This document shows positions 17,745 to 27,850 of a stretch of DNA of 64,000 bases, one piece after another. Source of the DNA: Candidatus Kapaibacterium sp. (GTDB lineage Bacteria; Bacteroidota; Ignavibacteria; Kapaibacteriales; JAEUSM01); NCBI GenBank assembly GCA_016788785.1, contig JAEUSM010000016.1:83548-147547 (forward strand), read 5' to 3'. The notes beneath the pieces are model-generated. The model was not told the origin of the DNA. It worked only from the letters and a program-made list of their open reading frames with translations, and did not search any database. The first letter of the stretch is position 1. Every line of letters starts with the position of its first letter. The position numbers were made by a program, and so were the translations under genes.

Positions 17745-18180
17745 GCCCCCTCACCCCTGCCCTCTCCCTCGTAGGGGAGAGGGAGAAGTGTAGTAATGAC
17801 CCCCTCACTCTCACTTCGGCTCCGCTCAGTGACCGTTCTTGCTCGTTGGGGAGTGTGGGATTTTGCAGTATGCCCCCTCTCCCTAACCCTCTCCCCAAAG
17901 GGGCGAGGGAATGTGACGTTGTGTTTTGGGAAGGATTCCACCCCATCACTTCGTGCCACCCCTCAAGAGGGGAACCCAGAAAGCCACCCCGTCACACTTC
18001 GACTCCACTCAGTGACCGTTCTTGCTCGTTGGGAAGTGTGGGATTTTGCAGTATGCCCCCTCTCCCTAACCCTCTCCCCAAAGGGGCGAGGGAATGTGAC
18101 GTTGTGTTTTGGGAAGATACCACCCCGCCACACTTCGACTACGCTCAGTGACCGGTGGCTCTCATCCAAAGAAGCGGTGT
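17745..18180. repeat. Intergenic repeat island 3, with a 183-bp tandem duplication
   Basis: Non-coding modules again: CCCTC...GAGGGAG near 17758-17785; a CACTTCGGCTCCGCTCAGTG unit; CCCTCTCCCCAAAGGGGCGAGG; and CACTTCGTGCCACCCCTCAAG. Segment 17811-17933 recurs at 17994-18116 with few changes, an offset of 183 bp. Part of it (about 17930-17990) also matches 9335-9395 in island 2. Long ORFs here on both strands arise from the repeats, not from selection. The gap 17494-17744 upstream is A/T-rich, holds the subtilisin leader and shows nothing else. Confidence 0.85.
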
Positions 18181-18194
18181 ATGTTATAAATTTT

Positions 18195-20228
18195 TTATTT
18201 GATGATGTGGAGTGGTTTGGTGTAGCTTTGGGTTGAGGTTAGGATTTCTATGAAATACAGACCTATCGGTAAGGATGGAAGGTCAATTGTGTTTGTTTTG
18301 AATGTTCCAATTTCTTTTCCTGCAAGATCTCGAAGGATGGCTTGTTGGAATTGTTGGTCATTAGGAATTACTATTTGAATGCGTTGCGATGAACTTGCTG
18401 GATTGGGGTAAGGTTCAATGATAGAATTATCATCTACAACTGAACTTGGTGTACTGGTTTTGAAGGATTGAATATTCGACCATTGCCCTACATTTTGTGT
18501 GGAGACGGATTGGACTCGCCAATAATAGGTAGTTTCTGGTTTTAAGACGCTAAGTTGGAATTGCCGTTGTGTCAAATTTGCATCATCGACAACAAGATTA
18601 GTCATCGAACTATCAAATGCAATTTGAATATGATAGCGTTCTGCACCTCCAACAGGCAACCATGACATTGTAAGAAAATATGGAGCAACAACGGCATTAT
18701 TTGCTGGTTGAAGAGATTTTGGTTTATCCATTATGGTGAGAAACCGTTTTGTTTCTGACCACGGACTCAGCTCACCATCTTTTCTACTTCGTATTTGCCA
18801 ATAGTACAATTTGTTATGACCTAATTGCTGAAGTGAAGCTTTGGTTGTTTTGACATCGAAACTTTGTTCGAAAACAACAGGAGAAAAGTCTGGATTTGTT
18901 GCAATTCGAAGTACATAACTATCTGCATCCTCTTTGAATCCCCATTCTATAGTGGTATCCAAAGGAATTCCTTTTGAATTGTCGTAAGGAAAGAGTGGAG
19001 TTGTAGGTAGTAATGTACCAACGGTAAATCGCCAAGTATCTGACCACAAGCTGGTATCAGCACCTATTAATTGCCGCACTCTCCAATAATAGGTTACATT
19101 CTGATTGAGTATAAAAGAACCATCGTATTGATAAAAGGTATCAATAGTTCCGGGAATATCCAAAAATAGGTTAGAAAAGTCAGGTTTATCGGAGATTTGA
19201 AAAAACGAACGTCCAGTTCTCCCACCATTCCGTTTCCATTCAAATGCAATTTGTTTCGACATATTTTTTTGTCCATTTGCTGGTTGGAACAAAACAGACT
19301 TCGATAAATTTGAGAAGCTCCATGTAGTAGATGGAAAAACACCTACATCCGTATGGGCAGTAATTCCCCAAAAGTATTGTGTATTTTGCTCCAATCCTTG
19401 TAATACATAGAATGGATTTTGAACATTCGATACAGTGAGAAATGGTGACGATAAATTTGAAAAATGAGAAACTACAACGGTATAATAATTTGCTCCCTCA
19501 ACCGCATTCCAAAGCAATGCCAAAAAGGACTTATTTACAATTCCTGCAGAATCTGGAAGTACTTGTTTTATCTTAGGATCCCTTACTAACAACGATCGAT
19601 AGGGCGACCAAGTACTGGTTTTATTCCCAATGACCGCTTGTACTCTCCAATATAACTGTCTATTTTTTTCTAATAATGTCGTAGGATATTTGTGATAAGT
19701 AAGTCCTTGAGCAAAAACTACAAAGTCTCGTGAAAACATCGAATCTGAAGAAACTTGTAGATTATATTGAGATACTCCATTCACTCTATTCCAAATCAAC
19801 GAATCTGGTTTCACAATAGAATCGTATTTGTCAAAGGGATAACTCAAAGTAGTTTGCGGTAAAAATGTTTTGAAAGTCCAAACATTCGAAGGAGTTGTAG
19901 CTCCACCAGTTGCAGTAACATACCAATAATAGGTAGTATTGAAATCTAAATGTTCATCAAAACGATAAATGGTATCCAAAACAGTAATTACTTTGATAGT
20001 ATCAGTGAGGGCAATATCTCTATACACATTTATTGTGTACGATGTAACAGCTTGTTTTTTCCATTGAAGGGTAGGAAGTAGCGTTTGAATGGTTGAACTA
20101 CTATCTGGAGCAAGAAGTTCATTTTTTGCAGGTACACTATAGGATGAATGCAACATAGCATAGCCTTGCTGTGAAGATATGAAAACACCTATCACCAGAG
20201 AAACCCAAATAAGTAGCCGATTTCTCAT
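18195..20228 (-). CDS. Secreted multi-domain fibronectin type III-like protein with T9SS sorting domain
   Basis: 677 aa with a signal peptide (LLIWVSLVIGVFISSQQGYA). Six repeats of about 95 residues follow, each with LxW near the start and a closing TTYYWYV, QLYWRVQ, TQYFWGI, VTYYWRV, LYYWQIR or TTYYWRVQ strand, the pattern of FN3-like beta sandwiches. The last roughly 75 residues form a type A T9SS sorting domain (PYPNPASSSQRIQIVI ... LPSLPIGLYFIEIL). No enzymatic domain is visible, so adhesion or surface binding is the most likely role. It stands alone between two repeat islands. Confidence 0.85.
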   Translation of the reverse strand: MRNRLLIWVSLVIGVFISSQQGYAMLHSSYSVPAKNELLAPDSSSTIQTLLPTLQWKKQAVTSYTINVYRDIALTDTIKVITVLDTIYRFDEHLDFNTTYYWYVTATGGATTPSNVWTFKTFLPQTTLSYPFDKYDSIVKPDSLIWNRVNGVSQYNLQVSSDSMFSRDFVVFAQGLTYHKYPTTLLEKNRQLYWRVQAVIGNKTSTWSPYRSLLVRDPKIKQVLPDSAGIVNKSFLALLWNAVEGANYYTVVVSHFSNLSSPFLTVSNVQNPFYVLQGLEQNTQYFWGITAHTDVGVFPSTTWSFSNLSKSVLFQPANGQKNMSKQIAFEWKRNGGRTGRSFFQISDKPDFSNLFLDIPGTIDTFYQYDGSFILNQNVTYYWRVRQLIGADTSLWSDTWRFTVGTLLPTTPLFPYDNSKGIPLDTTIEWGFKEDADSYVLRIATNPDFSPVVFEQSFDVKTTKASLQQLGHNKLYYWQIRSRKDGELSPWSETKRFLTIMDKPKSLQPANNAVVAPYFLTMSWLPVGGAERYHIQIAFDSSMTNLVVDDANLTQRQFQLSVLKPETTYYWRVQSVSTQNVGQWSNIQSFKTSTPSSVVDDNSIIEPYPNPASSSQRIQIVIPNDQQFQQAILRDLAGKEIGTFKTNTIDLPSLPIGLYFIEILTSTQSYTKPLHIIK

Positions 20229-20371
20229 AGAAAAACCTATGAATAAAAAGACAAATTGTACGATGAATTAAATAGTAACAACTAAATTACGATATATTCT
20301 GTTAAAATCAAAATTTTAGTTGCAAAACTTAACGTATTTAGATGAATTATGGTTCCAAAACGAAGAAAGAA

Positions 20372-20440
20372 AGCCACCTTGCCACACTTCGACTACGCTC
20401 AGTGACCGTTGGCACCTCTCCAAAGTAGGGGAGTTTTATA
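20372..20440. repeat. Short repeat cluster: CACCTTGCCA / CGACTACGCTCAGTGACC / CCAAAGTAGGGGAG modules
   Basis: One copy each of three island modules, joined as in islands 2 and 3. The rest of the 20229-20371 gap is A/T-rich with no clear feature. Confidence 0.75.
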
Positions 20441-20451
20441 CTTGGTTATGC

Positions 20452-20494
20452 AAAAAAACGAAAGAGCCATACATTTCGGTATGGCTCTTTCGTT
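20452..20494 (-). terminator. Intrinsic terminator of the peptide ABC importer operon
   Basis: A 15-16-bp stem: ACGAAAGAGCCATAC (20458-20472), ATTTCG loop, GTATGGCTCTTTCGT (20479-20493). On the minus strand it is followed by seven T (20458-20452). It lies 29 bp after the ATPase stop codon. Confidence 0.92.
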
Positions 20495-20522
20495 GAAAGG
20501 TGATTAGGTTGCAAGAAGCAAC

Positions 20523-22292
20523 TTATAAAGATAGACGTTGTTTGATACCTTCTAATGTTCCATGAGGTATAGCTTCAATGAGTTTTTGTGTATATTCTCT
20601 TTTCGGATTTTCGTATATATCGTTAGCGTAACCAATTTCCTCTATTTTCCCTGCATTCATTACGGCGATTCTGTCACTTAAGAATTTGACGACCGATAAA
20701 TCGTGAGAAATGAAAATATAGGTTAGGTTAAATTCTTCACGCAATGAGGTAAGCAAATTGAGAACTTGTGCTTGTACCGACACGTCAAGTGCCGAAACAG
20801 ACTCATCGCAAACGATGAATTTTGGCTTGAGTGCCAAAGCACGTGCAATACAAACACGCTGACGTTGACCTCCAGAAAATTCGTGAGGATAATTGTCAAA
20901 ATGTCGTTTCAAAAGACCTACTTTGTTCATCAAATCCAATACATATTCTTTGCGTTCTTTGTCATTGGACATAACATTATGGATTTGCAAACCTTCCATA
21001 ATTGCGTTTCCAACAGCAATACGAGGATTCAGCGATGCATAAGGATCTTGGAAGATAATCTGCAAATCTTTGCGTAAATCTTTCAATTGCGATGAAGAAT
21101 ATTTCGAAACATCTTTACCATCAAACAATACTTGACCGCCAGTTGGATTTACTAAACGTAGTAATGCTCGACCAGTTGTAGTTTTACCGCAACCAGATTC
21201 ACCAACAAGTCCAAGCGTTTCACCGGGTTTGACATCAAAAGATACATCATCTACTGCTTTGACATAGCCGGAAACAGTTGAAAAAACACCCTTAGTAATT
21301 GGGAAATATACTTTAAGATTGTTTACTGATAATAAAGTTTCACGGGATTGTAATTTTTGGTTCCTTGAATCAGTTTCATCCTGCGAAATGATAACTTCTT
21401 GAATTTTTTCACTGACAGAAATATTCTTTTCAACAATACTTCCATCAGGTTTTTCATCCATAAAGTCAGAAACAGTAGGTAAGATTTTGAATTTCTTATC
21501 TAAACGAGGTCGACAAGCTAAAAGACCTTTCGTATAAGGATGTTGAGGGTTACCAAAAATCTCCAATACTGTACCTTGTTCAACAATTTTACCTTTGTAC
21601 ATGACAATGACTTCATCGGCAATCTCAGCAATAACACCAAGATCATGGGTGATAAACATCATTCCCATATTGTTTTTTTGTTGCAATTCACGCATCAATT
21701 CCAAAATGGTCAATTGCACAGTAACATCCAAAGCAGTCGTCGGCTCATCTGCAATCAGCAAATCTGGTTTGCAAGACATTGCCATTGCAATCATCACTCG
21801 TTGTTTTTGTCCACCAGAAATTTGGTGAGGATAGGAATTGAAAATGTTTTCAGGACGAGGAAGCTTTACTTCATTGAACAGTTCAATCGTGCGTTGTTTT
21901 GCTTCAGCTTTTGTTACATTTTGATGCAACATAATTGTTTCTGCTACTTGAAACCCACAGGTAAAGACAGGGTTCAACGATGTCATTGGTTCTTGGAAAA
22001 TCATTGAAATCCTGTTCCCACGATAATGGTACATTTCTTCGTGAGTAAGTTTCAATAAATCTTGTGTAGGTCCATCAGATGGAGTAAAGAGAATCTCACC
22101 AGAAGTAATTTTCCCAGGAGGCATTGGAATTAAACGCATAATGGAAAGTGAGGTAACGGATTTTCCAGACCCAGATTCACCAACTATTCCTAAGGTTTTT
22201 CCACGCTCTAATTTGAGAGACACATTTTCAATCGCTCGAACAGTGCCCGATTCGGTTTCAAACTCAGTAGTAAGATTACGAACTTCTAACAT
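20523..22292 (-). CDS. Peptide ABC transporter, duplicated ATP-binding protein
   Basis: 589 aa containing two complete ABC ATPase domains (DppD-like, then DppF-like), as in YejF/GsiA. Domain 1 has Walker A GESGSGKS, signature ISGGQKQR and Walker [10 protein letters not shown]. Domain 2 has [16 protein letters not shown] and FIVCDESVS. The oligopeptide-type C-terminal extension motif ([15 protein letters not shown]) follows domain 1. The two domains drive import through the permeases encoded immediately upstream (8-bp gap). The position 3 of Walker B in domain 2 is VCDES, common in DppF-type domains. Cytoplasmic side of the inner membrane. Confidence 0.95.
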   Translation of the reverse strand: MLEVRNLTTEFETESGTVRAIENVSLKLERGKTLGIVGESGSGKSVTSLSIMRLIPMPPGKITSGEILFTPSDGPTQDLLKLTHEEMYHYRGNRISMIFQEPMTSLNPVFTCGFQVAETIMLHQNVTKAEAKQRTIELFNEVKLPRPENIFNSYPHQISGGQKQRVMIAMAMSCKPDLLIADEPTTALDVTVQLTILELMRELQQKNNMGMMFITHDLGVIAEIADEVIVMYKGKIVEQGTVLEIFGNPQHPYTKGLLACRPRLDKKFKILPTVSDFMDEKPDGSIVEKNISVSEKIQEVIISQDETDSRNQKLQSRETLLSVNNLKVYFPITKGVFSTVSGYVKAVDDVSFDVKPGETLGLVGESGCGKTTTGRALLRLVNPTGGQVLFDGKDVSKYSSSQLKDLRKDLQIIFQDPYASLNPRIAVGNAIMEGLQIHNVMSNDKERKEYVLDLMNKVGLLKRHFDNYPHEFSGGQRQRVCIARALALKPKFIVCDESVSALDVSVQAQVLNLLTSLREEFNLTYIFISHDLSVVKFLSDRIAVMNAGKIEEIGYANDIYENPKREYTQKLIEAIPHGTLEGIKQRLSL

Positions 22293-22300
22293 TGCAACTC

Positions 22301-23458
22301 CTATCGTAAACGAGAAAATGTACGTGGGTCAAACGCTTCTCTAATCGCTTCCCCAATAAAAACAACCATTATAAGAGTGATAGCCATTGCTGACATTGGA
22401 ACAACAACAAGCCACCATTTAGAAAGATTTTGTAAACCAACACCAATCATTTGCCCCCAAGATGGAGTTGGAGGTTGAAGTCCAAATCCAAGGAAATCTA
22501 ACGATACCAAGTAACCAATACTGCCAACAATTGTAAAAGGAAGGTAAGTTATAACAGGTACTAATGAGTTTGGTAAAATATGTTTAAAAAGAATTGATTT
22601 CGTTGAAGCACCCATTGAAACGGCTGCAGCAACGTAATCACGAGCTTTTTCACGATAGAATTGTGCTCTCATTTGAGAAGAAATTCCAATCCAACCAGTA
22701 AGAGCAACTAATGCAACCAACAAAACAAAATTCGGAGTAGTAATAGAAACGACAATAATAATGATAAATAACATTGGTAAAGTAGACCAAATTTCTTTGA
22801 ACCGTTGCATAACAACATCAAACCAACCACCCCAATATCCCATCGTTCCACCAATAATAATACCAATCACATACTCAATAAAAGCAAGCAGTAATGCGAA
22901 TGAAAGCGAAACTTGGAAACCATATGACATTCGCGAAAGGACATCTCGACCTCTGTCATCAGTACCCAAAATACGCATAGAACCTGAAGTGTTTTCTTCA
23001 AATGGAGCTAAAAACGCAACATTCCCATCAGTAGAAATATCTTCTAAAGGATCATATGGGTAAAACGGCATTACAATAGTACCCGAATTATCTTTATCAA
23101 AAGATTCTTGGATTTTTCGGTAGTTAGCATTTCCTTTATTTCCAACTTCACCTAATTCTTCACCGGCAACAAAACTTTTGTCAATCATATAACTCAACAA
23201 TGGCAAAGACGATCCCAAATCTCGAAAAGCAGGGAAATACGTTTTGTCTTTGTAAGAAACATACAAAGGTTTATTATTGATTAGAACAGGCAAAAAGAAG
23301 GAAATGAAGTATAAAACGATAAGTATAATGAGAGAGTAATACCCACGTTTCAAACTTTTGAAACGACGCCACCTCCGTTGATTGATCGACAGTGATTGTA
23401 TGACACTGCCTTTTGTCTGTGGGTCTATTTCTTCTTTATCTATTGTAATATCAGCCAT
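22301..23458 (-). CDS. Peptide ABC transporter permease (DppC/OppC/YejE-type)
   Basis: 385 aa. An N-terminal cytoplasmic stretch and the OppC-type TM1 (YSLIILIVLYFISFFLPVLI) are followed by a long periplasmic segment. Five more TM helices carry the BPD_transp_1 EAA-loop (YVAAAVSMGASTKSILFKHILPNSLVPVITYLP). Length and the long N-terminal periplasmic part resemble YejE. It pairs with the permease encoded 20 bp upstream to form the channel. Confidence 0.93.
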   Translation of the reverse strand: MADITIDKEEIDPQTKGSVIQSLSINQRRWRRFKSLKRGYYSLIILIVLYFISFFLPVLINNKPLYVSYKDKTYFPAFRDLGSSLPLLSYMIDKSFVAGEELGEVGNKGNANYRKIQESFDKDNSGTIVMPFYPYDPLEDISTDGNVAFLAPFEENTSGSMRILGTDDRGRDVLSRMSYGFQVSLSFALLLAFIEYVIGIIIGGTMGYWGGWFDVVMQRFKEIWSTLPMLFIIIIVVSITTPNFVLLVALVALTGWIGISSQMRAQFYREKARDYVAAAVSMGASTKSILFKHILPNSLVPVITYLPFTIVGSIGYLVSLDFLGFGLQPPTPSWGQMIGVGLQNLSKWWLVVVPMSAMAITLIMVVFIGEAIREAFDPRTFSRLR

Positions 23459-23478
23459 ATATTTTACTTTGTAACTGT

Positions 23479-24720
23479 TTATTTGAAACGAATTCTTGGG
23501 TCAACTAAAGCCAATGCCAAATCAGAAATGATAGAACCAATCAAGGTAATTATAACCGAAATGACCGTAAAAGAAAACACAATCGGATAATCACGAGAAC
23601 CAATAGCACTGAAAGATAATTTTCCAATTCCATCAATATTGAACACTGTTTCAATCAAATAATTGGATGTTAAGAAAATACCTATGATATACCCAATATT
23701 TGCAGTAATAGGAATAATCGAGTTTCTCATTGCATGAACCCAAATTACTCGTTGTTCACGAAGCCCTTTTGCAAATGCAGTCCGGACATAATCTTGGCTA
23801 AGGTTATCTAACAAAGAGTTTTTCATTAACATTGTCAACCCTGCAAATGACGGAATAGTATACGCCAAAGTAGGAAGGACAAAATGGTACATTCTGTCAA
23901 CAATTTTTTCACCCAAACTTAACGAAGAATAATCTTGTGAATACATTCCTCCAAGTGGAAATACATCGAAGAACGAACCACCTCCTAATAAGACTAATAG
24001 CATTGCACCCAATGCCCAACCGGGAATGGAATATCCAACGATTACTAACGTAGAAGTAGCAAAATCGAAGGCACTATTATGTCGTAGAGCTTTTTGAATA
24101 CCTAAATAAATACAAACGGTATAACTTATGACAAATCCTAAAAACCCAAATTGAAACGATACTGGAATTCTCGCAGAGATTAAATTTATGACAGGTTCAC
24201 GATAATCGTATGATTTTCCAAAATCGAAGGTAAGAATACCACTAAATCCAGTTTGATAAACTCGAACTCTTTCTTCACCAGTTTCACTTTTTTGTGGTTC
24301 AATCATCCAATCATCTGAACTTTTTTGCGATTGATTCTCTCCATCATAAACAATATAGGAACCATCTTCTTTTTTAACAATGATGGTTTTATTATTTCCA
24401 ACAGAGCGTTTCGTTTCTGGTTCAACGATGAAAGATTCTGTTTCACGTGGATAAACACCCAACCATGTTAAGTATTGAATATAGATTGGTTTATCAAAAC
24501 CATAATATCGTTTTAACTCCAACAAAGCAGATTCTGGTATCACTGAACCACCAGTAGAACTAGCACCAGAAGCCTCCCCAGCTCCGATACCACGCAATGC
24601 ACGAATTTGTTGTTCTAATGGACCGCCAGGTGCCAAGGTAACTATAAAGAAAACTACTATTGTACATCCAAAAAAAGTTGGAATTGTTAACAGTAGTCTT
24701 CGTATGAAATATTCTAACAT
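23479..24720 (-). CDS. Peptide ABC transporter permease (DppB/OppB/YejB-type)
   Basis: 413 aa. TM1 (RLLLTIPTFFGCTIVVFFIVTLAPGGP) and the GxGEASG...SVIPESALLELKRYYGFDKPIYIQYLTWL region are typical of the YejB branch. A periplasmic insertion of about 70 residues rich in charged residues (EPETKRS...GEERVRVYQTG) precedes TM2 and makes it longer than E. coli YejB. The EAA loop reads YVRTAFAKGLREQRVIWVHAMRNSIIPITANIG. It is separated from the binding-protein gene by a 26-bp palindrome. Confidence 0.93.
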   Translation of the reverse strand: MLEYFIRRLLLTIPTFFGCTIVVFFIVTLAPGGPLEQQIRALRGIGAGEASGASSTGGSVIPESALLELKRYYGFDKPIYIQYLTWLGVYPRETESFIVEPETKRSVGNNKTIIVKKEDGSYIVYDGENQSQKSSDDWMIEPQKSETGEERVRVYQTGFSGILTFDFGKSYDYREPVINLISARIPVSFQFGFLGFVISYTVCIYLGIQKALRHNSAFDFATSTLVIVGYSIPGWALGAMLLVLLGGGSFFDVFPLGGMYSQDYSSLSLGEKIVDRMYHFVLPTLAYTIPSFAGLTMLMKNSLLDNLSQDYVRTAFAKGLREQRVIWVHAMRNSIIPITANIGYIIGIFLTSNYLIETVFNIDGIGKLSFSAIGSRDYPIVFSFTVISVIITLIGSIISDLALALVDPRIRFK

Positions 24721-24768
24721 ATTTTTTTCTTTTACATCAAAGAATCAGATGATTTATTTTTCGTACAT

Positions 24769-24794
24769 AAAGGTCTGACAATTGTCAGACCTTT
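24769..24794 (-). promoter_or_regulatory. 26-bp perfect palindrome between binding-protein and permease genes
   Basis: AAAGGTCTGACA (24769-24780) continues through AATT into its exact complement ending at 24794. On the transcript it folds into a long hairpin with only a three-U tail. Such hairpins after binding-protein genes commonly protect the upstream mRNA or attenuate the downstream genes. A TCTGAC...GTCAGA core like this also occurs as a fragment at 29207-29225 and 41460-41482. Confidence 0.6.
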
Positions 24795-24822
24795 AATTGT
24801 TCAACAATGTTTTTTGGGAAAT

Positions 24823-26793
24823 TTATTTACCCGAAAATTCTTTCCAATATTTCACTTCAACTATTTCAGTTTTTGCATTTGGTAATTGAGATTTTGATTG
24901 TTTTGCATTTTCTAATGCAGCAACTTTTTCTTCATCAACCCACCATAGACCTTGAGCAACTGGATATAAGTATGATAATTGAGTATAACGACCTAATGCG
25001 TATTCTGGCATTCCGAATTTATTCCAAGCAGCGAAACGTATTCCACGAGGATTCCAACTGAACGCATTCATATAAGTCTCAGCAGCAATTTTATCTATTT
25101 CTTGAATGATTTCCACTTGGCGTTTTACATCGAATGTTCTGTCATATTCATCACACAATTCATCAACTCGCTTGTTTTTGAAACCTTGAATGTTATTGTT
25201 GTTGTTTTTGTCCGCTAACGATGATTTCAAAGATGTTTCAGGGTTTGGAGTAAGTAAACCTCCATAACCAAAGAAGAATAATTGGAAATTACGTTCATCA
25301 ATATTTTTGATAATCGTATTCCAATCTTGGAATTTAATTTCCAATTTGATACCTGCTTTTTCCAATTCCTGTTGGTATGGAGTAACAAAACGTTCAGCGA
25401 TCTTGTGTAATGCCATTTCTAAAACAAATGGTTTACCGTCTTTCATCAGAATACCTTGACTGTTTCTTGTTGTCCACCCAGCTTCAGCCAATAATTGTGC
25501 TGCTTTTTCTGGATTATAATCAATTTGAGGGTTTGCAGGATTTTCGTACACAGTATTTGGATACAATGAATTATAAGGAGCGTATTCGTTATACAATAGT
25601 TTTTCTACGATTGATTTTCTATTGTGTAAAAACGTAAAGGCTTGACGTACTCTAATATCGTCAAATGGTGGTTTTCTCATATTGAAAGTGTACCCAGCTG
25701 TGCCCATTGGGCCATCTGTAAATACGCGGTAACGAGTAATCCAACCATTCTTCAGAGCATCATATTGTAAGTCTTTTACCCATTTTTCTGTATTAGCTTG
25801 GTTATAACGGAATAAATCAACTTCACCTTTTTTGAATTTTTCATATTCTAATTCAACGTTATCTTTTACGACTTCAGTAATTAATCTATCAATATTTCCA
25901 GTATATTTTGAAGCAGAATAATCTTTTGCCCAATAGTCATCGCGACGAGTTAAGGTGTAAGAAATACCTTTTTTGATATCATTTTCTAATAAAATATACT
26001 CACCAGAGCCAACAGGCATTTTGTAGTTGAATTTTTCTAAAAATTCTTTGCCAGTTATTCCACCAATTTCTTTGTGGCTCATTACCTGTAAAGCCTGACC
26101 AAAATAAAGTAAATTTCTGAAGTTTAAAGATTTGCTTTTAACTTGCACAATGTACTTGCTGAGAGCAACAGGCTGTTCAAATTTACCATAAACTAATTGT
26201 GAAGAAGGTTCTAAAATCGTTTCATCCATCATCAACTTCCATGTTGCTACGACATCCTCAGCGACAACTGGATTTCCATCAGAAAAACGGGCATTAGGGT
26301 CAATTCTAAAAGTAAATGTTAATTTATCTTCTGAAATTTTCCAATGTGATGCTAATGCTGGGATGTATTGTCTTGTAATGGGGTGAGTGGCTAACAATGT
26401 TTCAAAAACCAATGCTGAAACAGATTGATTGATAACGGTACCTGATTGTTGACCAATTGGACGGAATGTTGATGGAAATTGCGATTCTAACGTTCTAATT
26501 TCACCACCAGTTTTTGCTCGTGAATCACCAAAATATTTCATTTCATCTTCTTTAATAACATAGGTTTCAAAACCTAAACTGTCTGCAATTACTTCAAACC
26601 CTTTTCCACCATCAGTAGCAGATACCGCAGGATCAGCTCCCGGAGGAGTATTAACTTTTTTCCATAATTCTGTTTTACTTGAAATGGAATTTGTTTTTGA
26701 GGCAGATCCACTATCGGATTTTTTTCGAGAACAACTCGACAATATAACTACAACGGATAGAAGAATGATAAAGGGTGTTAAATACTTTTGCAT
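24823..26793 (-). CDS. Peptide ABC transporter substrate-binding lipoprotein (family 5, YejA-like)
   Basis: 656 aa with a lipobox (LSSCSRKK) and a polar linker, so it is anchored to a membrane. SBP_bac_5 features include the SALVFETLLATHPITRQYIPALASHWKIS opening, FSDGNPVVAEDVVATWKLMM, DDIRVRQAFTFLHNRKSIVEKLLY and the long C-lobe. It binds oligopeptides or related ligands and delivers them to the two permeases; YejA-like proteins in other bacteria take up peptide antibiotics such as microcin C. It is first in the operon, with AGGAG upstream of its start. Confidence 0.93.
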   Translation of the reverse strand: MQKYLTPFIILLSVVVILSSCSRKKSDSGSASKTNSISSKTELWKKVNTPPGADPAVSATDGGKGFEVIADSLGFETYVIKEDEMKYFGDSRAKTGGEIRTLESQFPSTFRPIGQQSGTVINQSVSALVFETLLATHPITRQYIPALASHWKISEDKLTFTFRIDPNARFSDGNPVVAEDVVATWKLMMDETILEPSSQLVYGKFEQPVALSKYIVQVKSKSLNFRNLLYFGQALQVMSHKEIGGITGKEFLEKFNYKMPVGSGEYILLENDIKKGISYTLTRRDDYWAKDYSASKYTGNIDRLITEVVKDNVELEYEKFKKGEVDLFRYNQANTEKWVKDLQYDALKNGWITRYRVFTDGPMGTAGYTFNMRKPPFDDIRVRQAFTFLHNRKSIVEKLLYNEYAPYNSLYPNTVYENPANPQIDYNPEKAAQLLAEAGWTTRNSQGILMKDGKPFVLEMALHKIAERFVTPYQQELEKAGIKLEIKFQDWNTIIKNIDERNFQLFFFGYGGLLTPNPETSLKSSLADKNNNNNIQGFKNKRVDELCDEYDRTFDVKRQVEIIQEIDKIAAETYMNAFSWNPRGIRFAAWNKFGMPEYALGRYTQLSYLYPVAQGLWWVDEEKVAALENAKQSKSQLPNAKTEIVEVKYWKEFSGK

Positions 26794-26883
26794 TGTAAAA
26801 AAGACTCCTGAAATATGTACAAGATTTTGAATTTAAAGTAGAATATACCGAAATTTTACGAATAAAATTACAATTATATTCTG

Positions 26884-26914
26884 CAAAGATAACGAGTAGA
26901 AAATACTTTACAAA
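26884..26914 (-). promoter_or_regulatory. Putative promoter of the peptide ABC importer operon
   Basis: On the minus strand TTTG (26914-26911), 19 bp, then TATCTTTG (26891-26884): an exact match to the Bacteroidota consensus TTTG/TAnnTTTG. The implied leader is about 85 nt to the ATG at 26793. Confidence 0.65.
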
Positions 26915-26964
26915 GTTTCCTGCAATCTTTTCCTGAAAAGTACCGTTTTTTCTCAAATTGTTTG

Positions 26965-26972
26965 TACTTTTG
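26965..26972 (+). promoter_or_regulatory. Putative -7 element of the flavin reductase gene
   Basis: TACTTTTG matches TAnnTTTG and lies 37 bp upstream of the ATG at 27010. No good -33 box at 19 bp. It starts inside the longer ORF that begins at 26962, which supports the internal ATG. Confidence 0.35.
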
Positions 26973-27009
26973 TACGAATTTTATTGAAAAATCATCTCAT
27001 TCGATTCAT

Positions 27010-27846
27010 ATGATACTTACACCAAAAGATGTTGAACATAGAGAGCTTCACAACATATTGTTAAGTGGAGTCGCACCTCGACCTATTGCATTAGTTGCTT
27101 CACAAGATAGTGAAGGTAATGTCAATTTGTCTCCTTTTAGCTTTTTTAATTGTTATGCTTCCAAACCACCAATTATTGCCATTGGACCTGCTTTTAGTGC
27201 AAAAACTGGTAAAGCTAAGGATACATATTTGAATATATTGGAAACAAAGATTGCGACTATCAGTGCAGTTACTTACTCAATGGTTGAGGCAATTTCATTG
27301 GCTTCTTGTGAATACCCAAAAGGTGTTGATGAATTTGTAAAATCTGGACTTACAAAGAAAGAAAGTCAAACAATTCCTATTCCCGGAGTAGCCGAATCCC
27401 CTTTTATAATGGAATGTACACTGTTAGAAAATATTCCTTTGGGACGTGAAATTGGTGGAAATGGCAATTTGATGTTGTTAGAAGCACATTCATTTACCAT
27501 CGATGATAATATGATTGTAGACGGAAAATTGCATCCTCATAAAATGGATTTGGTTGCTCGTATGGGGTATAATTGGTATGCACGATGCGATGAACACTCA
27601 GTCTTTGAATTACACAAACCACAATGGAATGGAATCGGTGTTGACGCATTGCCATCTTCTATTCGTCAATCTTCAATTCTCACCGGTAATAACTTAGCAA
27701 AGTTGGCTGGAGTAAAGGAAATTCCTGAAAAGGATTCTAATTTTTCTATTTTATTTTCTTCAATCGAAGAACAGCACCTTTTAGCTCAACAATTTTTAGC
27801 CAATGGTGATCTTCACTCTGCTTGGCAAACCTTACTACTTTCGTAA
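27010..27846 (+). CDS. Flavin reductase-like FMN-binding split-barrel protein
   Basis: 278 aa from ATG 27010. The N-terminal two-thirds fits the flavin reductase-like split barrel: LLSGVAPRPIALVASQDSEGNVNLSPFSFFN, then KDTYLNILETKIATISAV, as in the DIM6/NTAB group. The C-terminal roughly 80 residues (MDLVARMGYNWYARCDEHSVFELHKPQW ...) are typical of Bacteroidota members. It would bind FMN and act as an NAD(P)H-dependent flavin reductase or related oxidoreductase; the partner is unknown. The methyltransferase gene starts 4 bp after its stop. Confidence 0.9.
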   Translation: MILTPKDVEHRELHNILLSGVAPRPIALVASQDSEGNVNLSPFSFFNCYASKPPIIAIGPAFSAKTGKAKDTYLNILETKIATISAVTYSMVEAISLASCEYPKGVDEFVKSGLTKKESQTIPIPGVAESPFIMECTLLENIPLGREIGGNGNLMLLEAHSFTIDDNMIVDGKLHPHKMDLVARMGYNWYARCDEHSVFELHKPQWNGIGVDALPSSIRQSSILTGNNLAKLAGVKEIPEKDSNFSILFSSIEEQHLLAQQFLANGDLHSAWQTLLLS

Positions 27847-27850
27847 AATA

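Noticed and set aside
17656..18236. Overlapping ORFs on both strands of 79 to 146 codons
   Set aside because: They lie entirely in a repeat island; the apparent proteins are the same repeat read in several frames and show no protein-like signature.
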